A stretch of DNA of 64,000 bases, taken from NCBI GenBank assembly GCA_017302795.1, contig JAFLCB010000011.1:62001-126000 (forward strand). Direction: 5' to 3'. This stretch comes from Deltaproteobacteria bacterium. Lineage in GTDB: Bacteria > Bdellovibrionota > Bdellovibrionia > Bdellovibrionales > JAMPXM01. Below the pieces are notes generated by a model that made no database searches, was not told the origin of the DNA, and worked only from the letters and a program-made list of their open reading frames with translations. This document shows positions 1 through 8,361 of the stretch, one piece after another. A program made the translations under genes and the position numbers. The first letter of the stretch is position 1. The number at the start of each line of letters is the position of its first letter.

Positions 1-1383
1 TCCACTGTTCGGCAAAAGTCCAATTTGAACAAACACACCATCAACGGCAAAGGCTTTTTTCGAAGTGTCGGTGCGATTTGTATAATGAAGCTCGACGATT
101 TTTTGCCCATCGCCTTTTAGTTCTGTTGTTTGGGCTTGTGTGATGACGGAAGTGTTCGGCATCGAGTTTAGTTTGTCGACCAGAACTTGATCAGCGCGAA
201 GTTTTTCGCCGTACTCAAGAACCACAACGCTCCCAGCGATTCCAGCAAGATCGATCGCCGCTTCCACACCAGAGTTACCGCCGCCTATGACCGCAATCTT
301 TTTATCTTTGTAGAAGGGTCCGTCGCAGTGCGGGCAATAGGCTACGCCGCGGCCGATATAGTCCTTTTCGCCTGGCACACCCAGTTCGCGCCACTTAGCG
401 CCAGTCGCAATGATGATCGCTTCGGAACTCAATGTTTCGCCACCTTCGAGGGTGATTGTACGATCTGTGCCAACAGCTTTTACTCGGCGTCGATCGAAGA
501 TCGTCACAGGATAGGAAGCGAGATGTTTGGCCATATCTTCAGAAAGTTTTGGCCCTTCAGTGTAAATAACCGACACGAGGTTTTCGATGCCTTTTGTGTC
601 TTGCACTTGGCCACCCATGCGTTCTGCGAGAAGGGCGGTCTTCAGACCTTTTCGTACGCTGTAGATCGCGGAAGAAACGCCTGCAGGGCCACCGCCGATC
701 ACGACAACATCAAAATGGCCAAGGTCTTTTGGTGCAACTTGGGCCGCTTGATCTGCGCCAAATGTCTCTTCAACTTTTGCAAGCAAATCTAAAAAGTGAA
801 TGCGGCCCGAATGAATCATTTTATCGCCGACCACAATACTTGGAACCCCTTGAATTCCAAGTCGGTCGATTTCGTCTTGCGCGTATGCGCCGTCAATGAC
901 CTCGTGTTCGAAGTTACCGTGCAGAAGCGCCATTTGATTGAGTGCTTGAACAACTTCCGGACAATTTTCGCAGGTCAGTGACATGAAGGTTTTGATTTTC
1001 ACTGGACCACGCACGGCCCGAATGCGGGCGCTAAGACCGTCGTCCGGCATTTTTCCCTTGCCGTCTGCATTCAGTATCCCAAGCACTAAAGACGTGAATT
1101 CGTGTCCACCGGGAATACCTTTGAAGCGAATTCCAGTGGGAACGAGAGGCTTGGGTGTTTCGCGAGAGGTTTTGTCGGCGTGAAGAATTTCGAAGCCCGG
1201 CGCGCCAAGCGTTTTTCCTGACGGTCGAACTTCGATCATCGAGGAGGTTTCAGCGAGATCATTCAGCATTGAAACTAGTTCGGGTTGGTTTTCGTTTTTC
1301 GAGTCGTCGTAGACGAGTGCTACTTTCGATTCGAGTTTAGCGAAGACTCCGCGAAGCTGTTCTTTCATCTCTTGATCTAACAT
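1..1383 (-). CDS. ahpF: Alkyl hydroperoxide reductase subunit F (partial, C-terminus off window)
   Basis: FAD/NAD(P)H disulfide reductase that recycles AhpC with electrons from NADH in the cytoplasm. The reverse strand is open from ATG at 1383 to the left edge, giving 461 codons of a protein that usually has about 520 residues, so only the last part is missing. Two redox centres are visible: the N-terminal CENCP pair (Cys138/Cys141), typical of the AhpF thioredoxin-like module, and CPHCDGP (Cys350/Cys353) in the reductase core. GGGPAG and GGGNSG dinucleotide-binding loops flank the second pair. A GAGAGAGG ribosome site precedes the ATG. It lies 52 bp downstream of ahpC on the same strand and is probably co-transcribed with it. 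Confidence 0.95.
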   Translation of the reverse strand, partial: MLDQEMKEQLRGVFAKLESKVALVYDDSKNENQPELVSMLNDLAETSSMIEVRPSGKTLGAPGFEILHADKTSRETPKPLVPTGIRFKGIPGGHEFTSLVLGILNADGKGKMPDDGLSARIRAVRGPVKIKTFMSLTCENCPEVVQALNQMALLHGNFEHEVIDGAYAQDEIDRLGIQGVPSIVVGDKMIHSGRIHFLDLLAKVEETFGADQAAQVAPKDLGHFDVVVIGGGPAGVSSAIYSVRKGLKTALLAERMGGQVQDTKGIENLVSVIYTEGPKLSEDMAKHLASYPVTIFDRRRVKAVGTDRTITLEGGETLSSEAIIIATGAKWRELGVPGEKDYIGRGVAYCPHCDGPFYKDKKIAVIGGGNSGVEAAIDLAGIAGSVVVLEYGEKLRADQVLVDKLNSMPNTSVITQAQTTELKGDGQKIVELHYTNRTDTSKKAFAVDGVFVQIGLLPNSG

Positions 1384-1435
1384 CTGAAACCTCTCTCTTT
1401 CGCATAAGTTGAACCTCTAACGTCGCTTGCGACGA

Positions 1436-2002
1436 TTAGATCTTTCCGACGAGGTCGAGACCTGGCTTGAGTGTCTTTTCGCCTGGACGCCATTTCGCTG
1501 GGCAAACTTGACCTGGGTTCGAAGCGATATACTGAGCTGCTTGAACTTTGCGAACGAGTTCGTCAGCGTTGCGGCCGATGCCGTTGTCGTTCACTTCAGC
1601 CAATTTGATCTTTCCATCTGGATCGATCAAGAAAGTGCCGCGGTAAGATAGACCTTCTTCTTCGATGTGGACGCCAAATGCGCGCGACAGGTGACCTGTT
1701 GGATCGGCAAGCATCGGAAACTTAATCTTTTTGATCGTTTCTGAAGTGTCGTGCCATGCTTTGTGCGAGAAGTGTGTGTCGGTGCTCACCGAGTAAACTT
1801 CCACGCCCATTTTTTGGAGAACATCGTACTTATCAGCTAGATCGCCAAGCTCTGTTGGGCAGACGAAAGTGAAGTCAGCTGGGTAGAAAAAGAAAACCGA
1901 CCATTTTCCTTTTAGGTTTTCTTGAGTCACCGTACGGAAATCACCGTTGTGATAAGCCTGCGATTTGAAGTCGGGCACTTTCGTGTTGATGAGTGTTGCC
2001 AT
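1436..2002 (-). CDS. ahpC: Peroxiredoxin AhpC (2-Cys, typical)
   Basis: Reduces hydrogen peroxide and organic hydroperoxides, then is re-reduced by AhpF. At 188 residues it matches the family length. The peroxidatic cysteine lies in DFTFVCPTE (Cys48) and the resolving cysteine in QVCPAKW (Cys167). The C-terminal tail keeps the GEKTLKP context of AhpC-type enzymes. Start choice is clear: AAGGAG sits 8 bases before ATG at 2002. It is the first gene of an ahpC-ahpF pair. The upstream intergenic region carries a perfect 7-bp inverted repeat that could be a peroxide-responsive operator. Confidence 0.97.
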   Translation of the reverse strand: MATLINTKVPDFKSQAYHNGDFRTVTQENLKGKWSVFFFYPADFTFVCPTELGDLADKYDVLQKMGVEVYSVSTDTHFSHKAWHDTSETIKKIKFPMLADPTGHLSRAFGVHIEEEGLSYRGTFLIDPDGKIKLAEVNDNGIGRNADELVRKVQAAQYIASNPGQVCPAKWRPGEKTLKPGLDLVGKI

Positions 2003-2050
2003 CTGAAAAACTCCTTTTTGTTAAATCCGTTTACTTGTATCCGTGTTCCT

Positions 2051-2077
2051 AAGGGACTTTTTAATTTGATGTCCCTT
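2051..2077. promoter_or_regulatory. Inverted repeat upstream of ahpC
   Basis: AAGGGAC and GTCCCTT are perfect inverted arms separated by 13 bp, 49 bp upstream of the ahpC start codon. The position suits an operator for an oxidative-stress regulator. The sequence is unlike the ATAG-type OxyR half-sites I know, and no T-run follows, so a terminator is less likely. Function is inferred from position only. Confidence 0.4.
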
Positions 2078-2230
2078 TGATGACTTCACTATCGCCGAAA
2101 TAACCGAATCGGTGAAATCAATAATATCAAAACTGCGATAGATTTTATCGATGATGCGGTGTTGGATAATAGGATCTGCCTAGGGTTTAATCGATTGCCT
2201 CGACTGGTTCGTTTTGAAATAGTTTTTCCT

Positions 2231-2797
2231 ATGAATATCGCGTTTGTGTTTTTCAATTTGGTTTTTCTAACTTTAGCTGCGACCGTGAGTCTGGCCGAGG
2301 CACAGGCCGCGGTGCCGCCGGCGCGGGCATTAGTGAACTCGGCAAAAGAGTCGGTCCTAGACGTGACTTTTGTTCGCTGCCATGACGCCGATACGTGCCA
2401 TTTTAAGAAGAACAATGGCGAGACTTTGAAGGTTCGATTTGCCGGAGTGGATGCACCGGAAAAAAAGAAGCCCTATTCGAAAGAGGCGACTCAGTACATC
2501 GTTTCCAAGCTCACGGACCAGAAAGTAACTTTGCGATGCGTAGGGCAAAGTTTCGACCGACGCGTTTGCTCTGTGTTCATCGGTCAACTGGATGTAGCCG
2601 AAGATCTCGTTCGTGCCGGATTTGCTTGGGACGCACCCAAACACTCAAAAGGTCGGTACCGATCGTTGGAAGATGAGGCCCGCTTGGCAAAGCGAGGGCT
2701 TTGGGCTCAAGTAAACGTGCAAAGTCCAGTCTGTCAGCGCATGAAAACAAAAGGCGCTAAACGCAACTGCCGAACTAATCCGCTGTACCGCGAGTAG
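2231..2797 (+). CDS. Secreted thermonuclease-like (SNase) nuclease
   Basis: 188-residue protein with an N-terminal signal peptide (MNIAFVFFNLVFLTL, likely cleaved after the AEA/AQA region) followed by one staphylococcal-nuclease-type OB-fold domain. Family signatures seen: HDADT (the usual DGDT calcium-loop position, here with His), VRFAGVDAPE, and the later Arg/Glu-containing stretch ending in AKRGLW. It should cut DNA or RNA in the periplasm or outside the cell, useful in nucleic-acid scavenging. The ATG at 2231 was preferred over an upstream in-frame start because it directly opens the hydrophobic leader. It is divergent from ahpC and stands alone. Confidence 0.88.
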   Translation: MNIAFVFFNLVFLTLAATVSLAEAQAAVPPARALVNSAKESVLDVTFVRCHDADTCHFKKNNGETLKVRFAGVDAPEKKKPYSKEATQYIVSKLTDQKVTLRCVGQSFDRRVCSVFIGQLDVAEDLVRAGFAWDAPKHSKGRYRSLEDEARLAKRGLWAQVNVQSPVCQRMKTKGAKRNCRTNPLYRE

Positions 2798-2838
2798 ATA
2801 AAATCCTAGCCCGCGGAAAATCGACGGGATGAATCGTG

Positions 2839-2860
2839 AGTTAGAAGCAAGTTAGAAGCA
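2839..2860. repeat. Tandem 11-bp direct repeat
   Basis: AGTTAGAAGCA occurs twice without a spacer in the gap between the convergent nuclease and lipoprotein genes. Two copies are compatible with a recent slippage duplication. No function is apparent. Confidence 0.7.
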
Positions 2861-2874
2861 AGTCTCAAACCTAA

Positions 2875-2892
2875 ATTTAGATACTTCTAAAT
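2875..2892. other. Hairpin between convergent genes
   Basis: ATTTAGA and TCTAAAT form a perfect 7-bp stem with a 4-base loop in the 120-bp convergent gap. No strong T-run follows on either strand, so a bidirectional terminator is only a possibility. Confidence 0.35.
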
Positions 2893-2920
2893 AGCTACCT
2901 TCAACGGGCGGCTCTTTTTT

Positions 2921-3664
2921 TTAGAACTGTAGGCCGACTCCCCAGAACATCTCAGTTGGAATACTGAGACCGGCGCGGAAAAGGCGATAATCGCGGACGA
3001 AAATGCTCACGTGTCCAAATTCAATTCCAGCTTCGCCATACCCAGCGCTCAGAAACTTCTTGTCACAAATTTCAACGTTTACGCCAATCGAACTATTGTA
3101 ATCGGTGGAACATTTCTTTGAGTCGCCGAAATACGCTCCGGCGCCGACAAACGGGCGGACCCGACCTAGCGGAGCGTGAAAACGGGTGGCGAGATCTCCT
3201 CCGAGGTAAAGATCCTTCGAGGCGAAAGCCGAAAGACCCAGGCGAACCATGAACCACTCAGTAAAACTTATGCCGGCGTGCGCGCCCAAATGCAGGTGGC
3301 CGCTGGTCCAGGCTAAATCAAGGCTACCGTTAAAGCCGGTTTTGCTAGATGATTTTGCGCTCGCGGTGGCCGGGGGTAATTCATTGTCGATCTTGACTGG
3401 TTCTGTCGCAACTGGTGCACTCCCAGGCGCGGAAACTGGAGCGGTAATTGGCGCCGGATAAACCGGCTGCGGATAGGTAGGGGCAACAGGAGTAATGACC
3501 ACCGGATACCGTTCGGCCACACGAACCGTTCGATGAACAGTTTCTCCGTCATGGTTTTTTATTTGATAGCTTGTTTGGTGGCTGGTGCTGGACGAATAGG
3601 ATTCTCCCATCGTGTGGCACCCAGCCAAAGTACTTACCGATAAAACCAAAAATGCGATTTTCAT
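2921..3664 (-). CDS. Lipoprotein with outer-membrane beta-barrel-like domain
   Basis: 247 residues from the start chosen at 3664. The leader MKIAFLVLSVSTLAGC ends in a lipobox (LAGC), so it is expected to be lipidated. A Ser/Gln-rich stretch, a Pro/Ala/Val-rich linker and a C-terminal domain of alternating hydrophobic and glycine-rich strands follow, with phrases such as GRVRPFVGAGAYFG that recall small porin-like barrels. No enzyme motif was seen. Its ATG overlaps the stop of the upstream DUF885 gene (TGATG), so the two are translationally coupled; a longer N-terminus is open but lacks a leader. A 260-residue reading from 3703 is the less likely alternative. Confidence 0.7.
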   Translation of the reverse strand: MKIAFLVLSVSTLAGCHTMGESYSSSTSHQTSYQIKNHDGETVHRTVRVAERYPVVITPVAPTYPQPVYPAPITAPVSAPGSAPVATEPVKIDNELPPATASAKSSSKTGFNGSLDLAWTSGHLHLGAHAGISFTEWFMVRLGLSAFASKDLYLGGDLATRFHAPLGRVRPFVGAGAYFGDSKKCSTDYNSSIGVNVEICDKKFLSAGYGEAGIEFGHVSIFVRDYRLFRAGLSIPTEMFWGVGLQF

Positions 3665-5460
3665 CACATCATCTTCGTTTGACCCTCCGACATTTTCAAC
3701 CACGCCTCGACGTTTGACTCGAGCACGGGAAGAGAAACTGTTCCGTTTTCGAGAACGACTTTATGGAAATCCTTGAGATTGAACTTAGCTCCTAAACGCT
3801 TTTGCGCCAAGTCTCGAAGCTCCAGAATTTTAAGCTGCCCGATTTTATAACCTAGCGCCTGGCCCGGCCAAACCGAATAACGGTCCGTTTCGATTTGGAT
3901 ATCTCTTGGATCTGACGGCAAATTGTCAGACATGTACTTGATCACTTTTTCGCGCGACCAGCCATAGTGATGAATGCCGGTATCCACGACAAGTCGGACC
4001 GCGCGAAGCATTTCGTCGCTAAGACTTCCGACCATTTGCGCAGGATCTTTTAATAGCCCTGCTTCGCGGCCCCATCTTTCGGCGTAAAGCGCCCAGCCTT
4101 CGGTGAACGCGTTGGAATAGAACATTTTGCGTTGGTATTCCGATAGTGTGTCTTTCATCTCGTATTGCAAAGCCAAGTGAAAATGATGCCCAGGAATTGC
4201 TTCGTGAATGAAGAGGGTGTTGACCCCCCAACGCGGTGTCGATTTTAGATTCTTCGCATTCACAATAAAGCGCCCGATAGGCAAAATTTCAGTGGGATCG
4301 CGGTAGCTTCCCGCTGCATCTTCCGGGTTTTCACTTTCCACCATTTTGAAATCTGTTTTAGGGATTAAAGAAAAGGATTTTTCCACTTCGCGATTCACAT
4401 CCGACCGAAGCGCATCATAGGTGGCAAACATCTCCTTCACGTTCGTGAAATAGCTTTGGGGATCTGACGTTATTTTTTTAAGATTTGATTTCATCGAACC
4501 GCTGTATCCGAGTTCACTAAATGCTTTTTGCATTTCGTTACGAATTCGAGCGACTTCTTTGAGGCCCGTTTGATGAATAGTGACTGGATCCAGTTCTAAA
4601 TCTGCGTTTGACCGAATTTGATAAGCATAGAGTTTTGCCGCATTCGGCAGGCCCTTTAAACCAAACGACTTCCGGCACTTTGGCAGGTATTCATTTTTAT
4701 AAAATGTGTCGAATTTTTCAAAGCCGGGAAGAATTCTTGTCTGAATCATCATTGCAAAGTCGGCCTTGAGGCGCTGCTGTTCCTCTTTGCTAAACGACGC
4801 AGGCATATTGAGGACCGGTCGATAAAATGGATTTTTCGCGACGTCTTTTTCAAGAGCATCTTTGTAGGTTTCTATAGCGGATTTCGCGATCACGCAGTTT
4901 AAGGCATATCCCTCTTTTGCGCCATTTTTTAGAGTTAGGATTTGACGGTCGACAAACGGCATAAAGCCGTCTGAACGTTTGACGAAGGCTTCGAAATTCT
5001 GGCGAGTCTTAAACGGGAAGCTCGTCAACTCTGGACTCGAGTCATCTATGTACTGCCGAAAGCGGTTTCCCATTTGGTCAAACGCGAAATATTCAAAGGG
5101 GAAATCAAATCCCTTCCGGTCGTGTTCCATATCTGACTTGAAGAGCCTAAAGGCAAGGGCTTGTGGTCGCGACAACTGGGATGCATCGATGGTCGCGATT
5201 TCTTTCAATGCAATCTCGACGTTATATTTGCGACGAAGTTTCATTTCGGGACTCAAAAAATCACCAAACTTGTCCAGATCTTCGAGGACATTGAAGTATG
5301 GTGCGCTGAAAGCATCGATCCGCTTATTGGTCTCAGCGTACCTTGTGATCGCGGCCTCAAGCTTAAGATCGGCGTCAGACTTCGGGGGGCCTGTCTTGGG
5401 CCCGCTCGCGCAGCCCAGAGTGTGAAAAACAAGAAATATAGAAAGCAGAAGGCCATTCAT
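3664..5460 (-). CDS. DUF885 family lipoprotein, putative zinc peptidase
   Basis: 598-residue protein with a lipoprotein leader (MNGLLLSIFLVFHTLGC, lipobox LGCA). It carries the DUF885 signature HEAIPGHH (His419, Glu420, His425/426), resembling the HExxH-type zinc site of this family, and later ERWGREAG and YSVWPGQALGYKIG, both usual for DUF885. Family members are predicted to be M32-like metallocarboxypeptidases or dipeptidases; here the lipid anchor places it in the periplasm. GAGGTGAG lies 5 bases before ATG at 5460, favouring it over the GTG at 5469. It is first in a two-gene unit with the following lipoprotein. Substrate is unknown. Confidence 0.88.
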   Translation of the reverse strand: MNGLLLSIFLVFHTLGCASGPKTGPPKSDADLKLEAAITRYAETNKRIDAFSAPYFNVLEDLDKFGDFLSPEMKLRRKYNVEIALKEIATIDASQLSRPQALAFRLFKSDMEHDRKGFDFPFEYFAFDQMGNRFRQYIDDSSPELTSFPFKTRQNFEAFVKRSDGFMPFVDRQILTLKNGAKEGYALNCVIAKSAIETYKDALEKDVAKNPFYRPVLNMPASFSKEEQQRLKADFAMMIQTRILPGFEKFDTFYKNEYLPKCRKSFGLKGLPNAAKLYAYQIRSNADLELDPVTIHQTGLKEVARIRNEMQKAFSELGYSGSMKSNLKKITSDPQSYFTNVKEMFATYDALRSDVNREVEKSFSLIPKTDFKMVESENPEDAAGSYRDPTEILPIGRFIVNAKNLKSTPRWGVNTLFIHEAIPGHHFHLALQYEMKDTLSEYQRKMFYSNAFTEGWALYAERWGREAGLLKDPAQMVGSLSDEMLRAVRLVVDTGIHHYGWSREKVIKYMSDNLPSDPRDIQIETDRYSVWPGQALGYKIGQLKILELRDLAQKRLGAKFNLKDFHKVVLENGTVSLPVLESNVEAWLKMSEGQTKMM

Positions 5461-5578
5461 GGAACTCACCTCGAGTGTAAAGGTGGTCCCAGTTTTGGTC
5501 CAGATCGGTTGAATCTACAAACTCTGTCGCAGGGAGTTGTCTGCGGTATTCGTGTCATGACTCAAGAATTCAACTTAT

Positions 5579-6619
5579 CTAATTTGAATATACACAGCGA
5601 AATGTAACTGAACCCGACGTGGCTGTTGGCGCAGTGTCCGTGTCGCCCGCGAAAATTCCTGGATTATTGCCAGCGGAAAAGTTTGCCCCTCGTGTGAGGG
5701 CGGCACCGGTTCTTGCTCCGGAGGCGACATAGAATCTTCCGATGTTCTGAGAGGCGTGGTTGTACCCGGCGCCGGAGGCACCAAATGTCGGAATAGGGAA
5801 GGCTGCGCCGCCCGTAGTTAAGACAATGCTATTTAGAAAATTTAAGAACTCTGCGCTGTTGAGATCAAGAAATGCCGATGCGCCGGGGCCTGTGTAGTTA
5901 ATTAAACTTCCGTTCCCATCGAGATCGACCCACTCACGCGCATTGCCGGCTACATCCCAAACTTCGTCGCCGCTGGCTAAAACCAGTTTTCGCTTCTGCA
6001 GATAGTTCGGATCAGAGGGGAGAGCGCCGGTTTGGCCAGTTCCCTCAAACGAGTCGCCGCCATTCGAGGAGCCAAGAAGTAGAAATCCTGTCACGGCTAG
6101 TCCGCTGGCGACAGCGTCTGCCGCAATTGCTCCGTCGGAGTGTCCGCCAGGAATGGCACCGCTTCCGACTGTTTCGCCGGACCAGTTCGCATTTTGGCTC
6201 TCGAGATTTCGAGCCATCGCTTCCCACTCTAGCAGCTTGATCATTCGATAGCCTGAACCCAGCGACAAACATTCAGCTCTTGCATTTGCAAAATTGATTT
6301 TGACCCACGGGATTCCTGAGGCACGAGATTCCGGCGAATGAGTGGCTACATCGAGTTGAGCAGTTGCCGCATCGTTCACATCCGAACCATCGACTGAAAG
6401 TGCCGCCTTCATTTCGTATTTTGAAACGCAAAAAGGCGACGTACCCAATGCGGTGTTGGCCGACACCAAAGAGAATTGTGAAGGGCACGCCGATTCTTCC
6501 GGTGCATCCTCTGCTGGTTGTGCGTTTGAGGTCGGAGCTGCGTTGAATACACATCCCACAAGGGGAAGGGATAAGATAAAGGGCAGCAGCGAATTTTGAT
6601 TGAACCGATTCGAAGCCAT
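5579..6619 (-). CDS. Lipoprotein with SUMF1/formylglycine-enzyme-like domain
   Basis: 346 residues. The leader reaches a lipobox LVGC near residue 23. The body matches the FGE-sulfatase (SUMF1) fold used by many surface proteins: FCVSKYEM near the start, a central YRMIKLLEWEAMAR segment, VWDVAGNAREWVD, and a terminal VTFRCVYS. The large glycine/serine-rich insertions and lack of obvious catalytic cysteines argue for a carbohydrate- or ligand-binding role rather than sulfatase activation, which is inference. It is monocistronic, upstream of the DUF885 gene on the same strand with 118 bp between them. Confidence 0.8.
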   Translation of the reverse strand: MASNRFNQNSLLPFILSLPLVGCVFNAAPTSNAQPAEDAPEESACPSQFSLVSANTALGTSPFCVSKYEMKAALSVDGSDVNDAATAQLDVATHSPESRASGIPWVKINFANARAECLSLGSGYRMIKLLEWEAMARNLESQNANWSGETVGSGAIPGGHSDGAIAADAVASGLAVTGFLLLGSSNGGDSFEGTGQTGALPSDPNYLQKRKLVLASGDEVWDVAGNAREWVDLDGNGSLINYTGPGASAFLDLNSAEFLNFLNSIVLTTGGAAFPIPTFGASGAGYNHASQNIGRFYVASGARTGAALTRGANFSAGNNPGIFAGDTDTAPTATSGSVTFRCVYSN

Positions 6620-6712
6620 GGAAACCTATCGGCATTTTCAATACCAAAGTAGAGCCGCGTCTCAGAATGGAGCGGCGCCGCTGTCAGACGCTTGCCTGTT
6701 TGATTTTACGCA

Positions 6713-6748
6713 TTGACAGGGGAATAAAATGTATCTATATTGGTTACA
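6713..6748 (+). promoter_or_regulatory. Sigma70-type promoter overlapped by palindromic operator
   Basis: TTGACA (6713-6718), 17-bp spacer, TATATT (6736-6741). The 19-bp imperfect palindrome TGTATCTATATTGGTTACA (6730-6748) covers the -10 box. Transcription would begin about 6748-6750, essentially at the regulator's ATG (6750), implying a leaderless or nearly leaderless message. A second copy lies at 7229-7247. Confidence 0.75.
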
Positions 6749-6749
6749 T

Positions 6750-7184
6750 ATGGCGGCTAATTCTCGCTTCGCAATGGCGACCCACATTCTTACTTCGCTA
6801 GCTCTCAACCGAAACAAACCAGTGAGTTCGACTTTTCTAGCAAGCAGCGTGAACACCAACCCAGTTGTCGTAAGAAGAATTCTGGGCGATTTACAAAAAG
6901 CTGGATTGGTTACGACCACTGCGGGAAAAACAGGCGGAGCCGAACTTTCTCGCGCCCCATCGAGAATCACGTTGGATGAAGTTTATCGTGCTGTTGATGC
7001 GGCCGAAGTCTTTGCCTACAACCCAAATGATCCCAATAAACACTGCCCGTTGAGCTGTACGATGAAATCTGTATTGGAAACAGTATTCGCTGCAGCTGAT
7101 TTGGCTGTCACAAAGGAACTCAAGTCGCGAAAGTTGTCCGATCTTGTAGCGATGTTGGAAAAAAGGGGAGTAACCAATGAGTAA
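6750..7184 (+). CDS. Rrf2 family transcriptional repressor (YwnA-like)
   Basis: 144-residue winged-helix regulator. The segment from NSRFAMATHILTSLAL through VVRRILGDLQKAGLV and the wing TTTAGKTGGAELSR is the classic Rrf2 layout. It lacks the three-cysteine iron-sulfur arrangement of IscR/NsrR and instead has CPLSC in the C-terminal half, so a thiol-based redox or electrophile switch is likely (inference). An in-frame ATG at 6729 lies inside the operator and upstream of the predicted transcript start, so 6750 was chosen. The operator over its own promoter suggests autorepression, with the downstream oxidoreductase as second target. Confidence 0.88.
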   Translation: MAANSRFAMATHILTSLALNRNKPVSSTFLASSVNTNPVVVRRILGDLQKAGLVTTTAGKTGGAELSRAPSRITLDEVYRAVDAAEVFAYNPNDPNKHCPLSCTMKSVLETVFAAADLAVTKELKSRKLSDLVAMLEKRGVTNE

Positions 7185-7228
7185 AAAATTGATTTAAAAA
7201 TATTAGGTGTTTTTTTAAACTCTAAAAC

Positions 7229-7247
7229 TGTAACTAAGTTAGTTTCA
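7229..7247. promoter_or_regulatory. Second copy of the Rrf2 operator
   Basis: TGTAACTAAGTTAGTTTCA agrees at 14 of 19 positions with the copy over the rrf2 promoter. Both approach the perfect palindrome TGTAACTAANTTAGTTACA. It lies 29 bp before the oxidoreductase start codon, where binding would block transcription. Confidence 0.7.
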
Positions 7248-7276
7248 TTAATCGATCAAAAAAAGGAAACAAAGAA

Positions 7277-8356
7277 ATGTCCAATTCTGAAAACAAAAAG
7301 CTCTTCACAGAAGCAAAACTGGGAAACCTAAAACTGAAGAACCGAGTGGTGATGGCGCCGATGACTCGATCACGAGCCGTCGCGGGGCAGCCTACTGAAA
7401 TCATGGCCGAATATTATGGTGCTCGCGCGAGTGCCGGACTGATCATTACCGAAGGTGTTGCACCATCGGCCAATGGCCTTGGGTATGCTAGGATTCCAGG
7501 ATTGTTTAGTTCCGAGCAGGTCGGTGGTTGGAAAAAAGTGACGTCCGCGGTTCACAAGGGCGGCGGAGCTATATTTGCTCAGCTGATGCACACAGGCCGC
7601 GCTTCTCATTTTTCTAATATGTTGCATGGTGCCCAGATTGTCGCTCCGTCCGCCGTCGCTTTGTCGGGAAAAATTTGGACGGACAAAGACGGAGAACAGA
7701 GTTACCCGACGCCCAAAGAAATGACTTTGTCTGAGGTCAAAGTGACGATTTCGGAATATGTCCACTCCTCTAAACTTGCGATCGAAGCGGGGTTCGACGG
7801 AGTCGAGTTGCACGCTGCGAACGGCTATCTGATCGAGCAATTCTTGAATCCGGCGGCAAATAAACGTATGGACGAGTTTGGTGGCTCCGCCGAGGGACGC
7901 CAAAAGTTTTTACTAGAGACGGTCAAGCAAACAGCGGGCGCGATCGGTGCTGATCGCGTAGGAGTTCGAATTTCGCCTTACGGCGTTTTCAATGACATGG
8001 GGCCATTTGATGGAATCGATGAATTCTATGTCGATTTAACGAAGAAGCTTTCCGCCATGGGGATCGCGTACATTCATGTGGTCGACCACAGCTCTATGGG
8101 CGCGCCGACAGTGAGTGCGGATTTAAAACAGAAGATAAGAGAAAATTTTAAAGGCCTCTATATTTTGTCAGGTGGCTATGATGCGGACCGAGCGGAAGTG
8201 GATCTTTTAGAAAGGCGTGGCGATCTCGTTGCCTTCGGTCGCCCGTTCATCGCAAATCCAGACCTGGTGGAAAAACTGAAAAACAACGCACCATTGAGGT
8301 CTGCGGATCACACTAAATTCTATACCCCGGGACCGGACGGATACACGAAGATCTAA
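7277..8356 (+). CDS. Old yellow enzyme (NemA-type ene-reductase)
   Basis: 359-residue FMN-dependent NAD(P)H oxidoreductase that reduces activated alkenes, quinones or N-ethylmaleimide. Visible family signatures: VVMAPMTRSRA at the N-terminus, FAQLMHTGRASH, the substrate-binding HAANGYLIEQF, the NKRMDEFGGS turn and the C-terminal FMN-phosphate region VAFGRPFIANP. An AAAAGGAAAC ribosome site precedes the ATG. It follows the Rrf2 gene by 92 bp and has its own operator copy, so the two probably form a detoxification unit induced by electrophiles or quinones, as with NemR-nemA in other bacteria although the regulator family differs. Confidence 0.93.
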   Translation: MSNSENKKLFTEAKLGNLKLKNRVVMAPMTRSRAVAGQPTEIMAEYYGARASAGLIITEGVAPSANGLGYARIPGLFSSEQVGGWKKVTSAVHKGGGAIFAQLMHTGRASHFSNMLHGAQIVAPSAVALSGKIWTDKDGEQSYPTPKEMTLSEVKVTISEYVHSSKLAIEAGFDGVELHAANGYLIEQFLNPAANKRMDEFGGSAEGRQKFLLETVKQTAGAIGADRVGVRISPYGVFNDMGPFDGIDEFYVDLTKKLSAMGIAYIHVVDHSSMGAPTVSADLKQKIRENFKGLYILSGGYDADRAEVDLLERRGDLVAFGRPFIANPDLVEKLKNNAPLRSADHTKFYTPGPDGYTKI

Positions 8357-8361
8357 ATCAA

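Noticed and set aside
187-792. 201-codon open frame on the plus strand
   Set aside because: It is the antisense shadow of ahpF, whose frame has clear family motifs and a ribosome site.
7370-7903. 177-codon open frame opposite the old-yellow-enzyme gene
   Set aside because: No leader, motif or ribosome site; the OYE frame accounts for the conservation.
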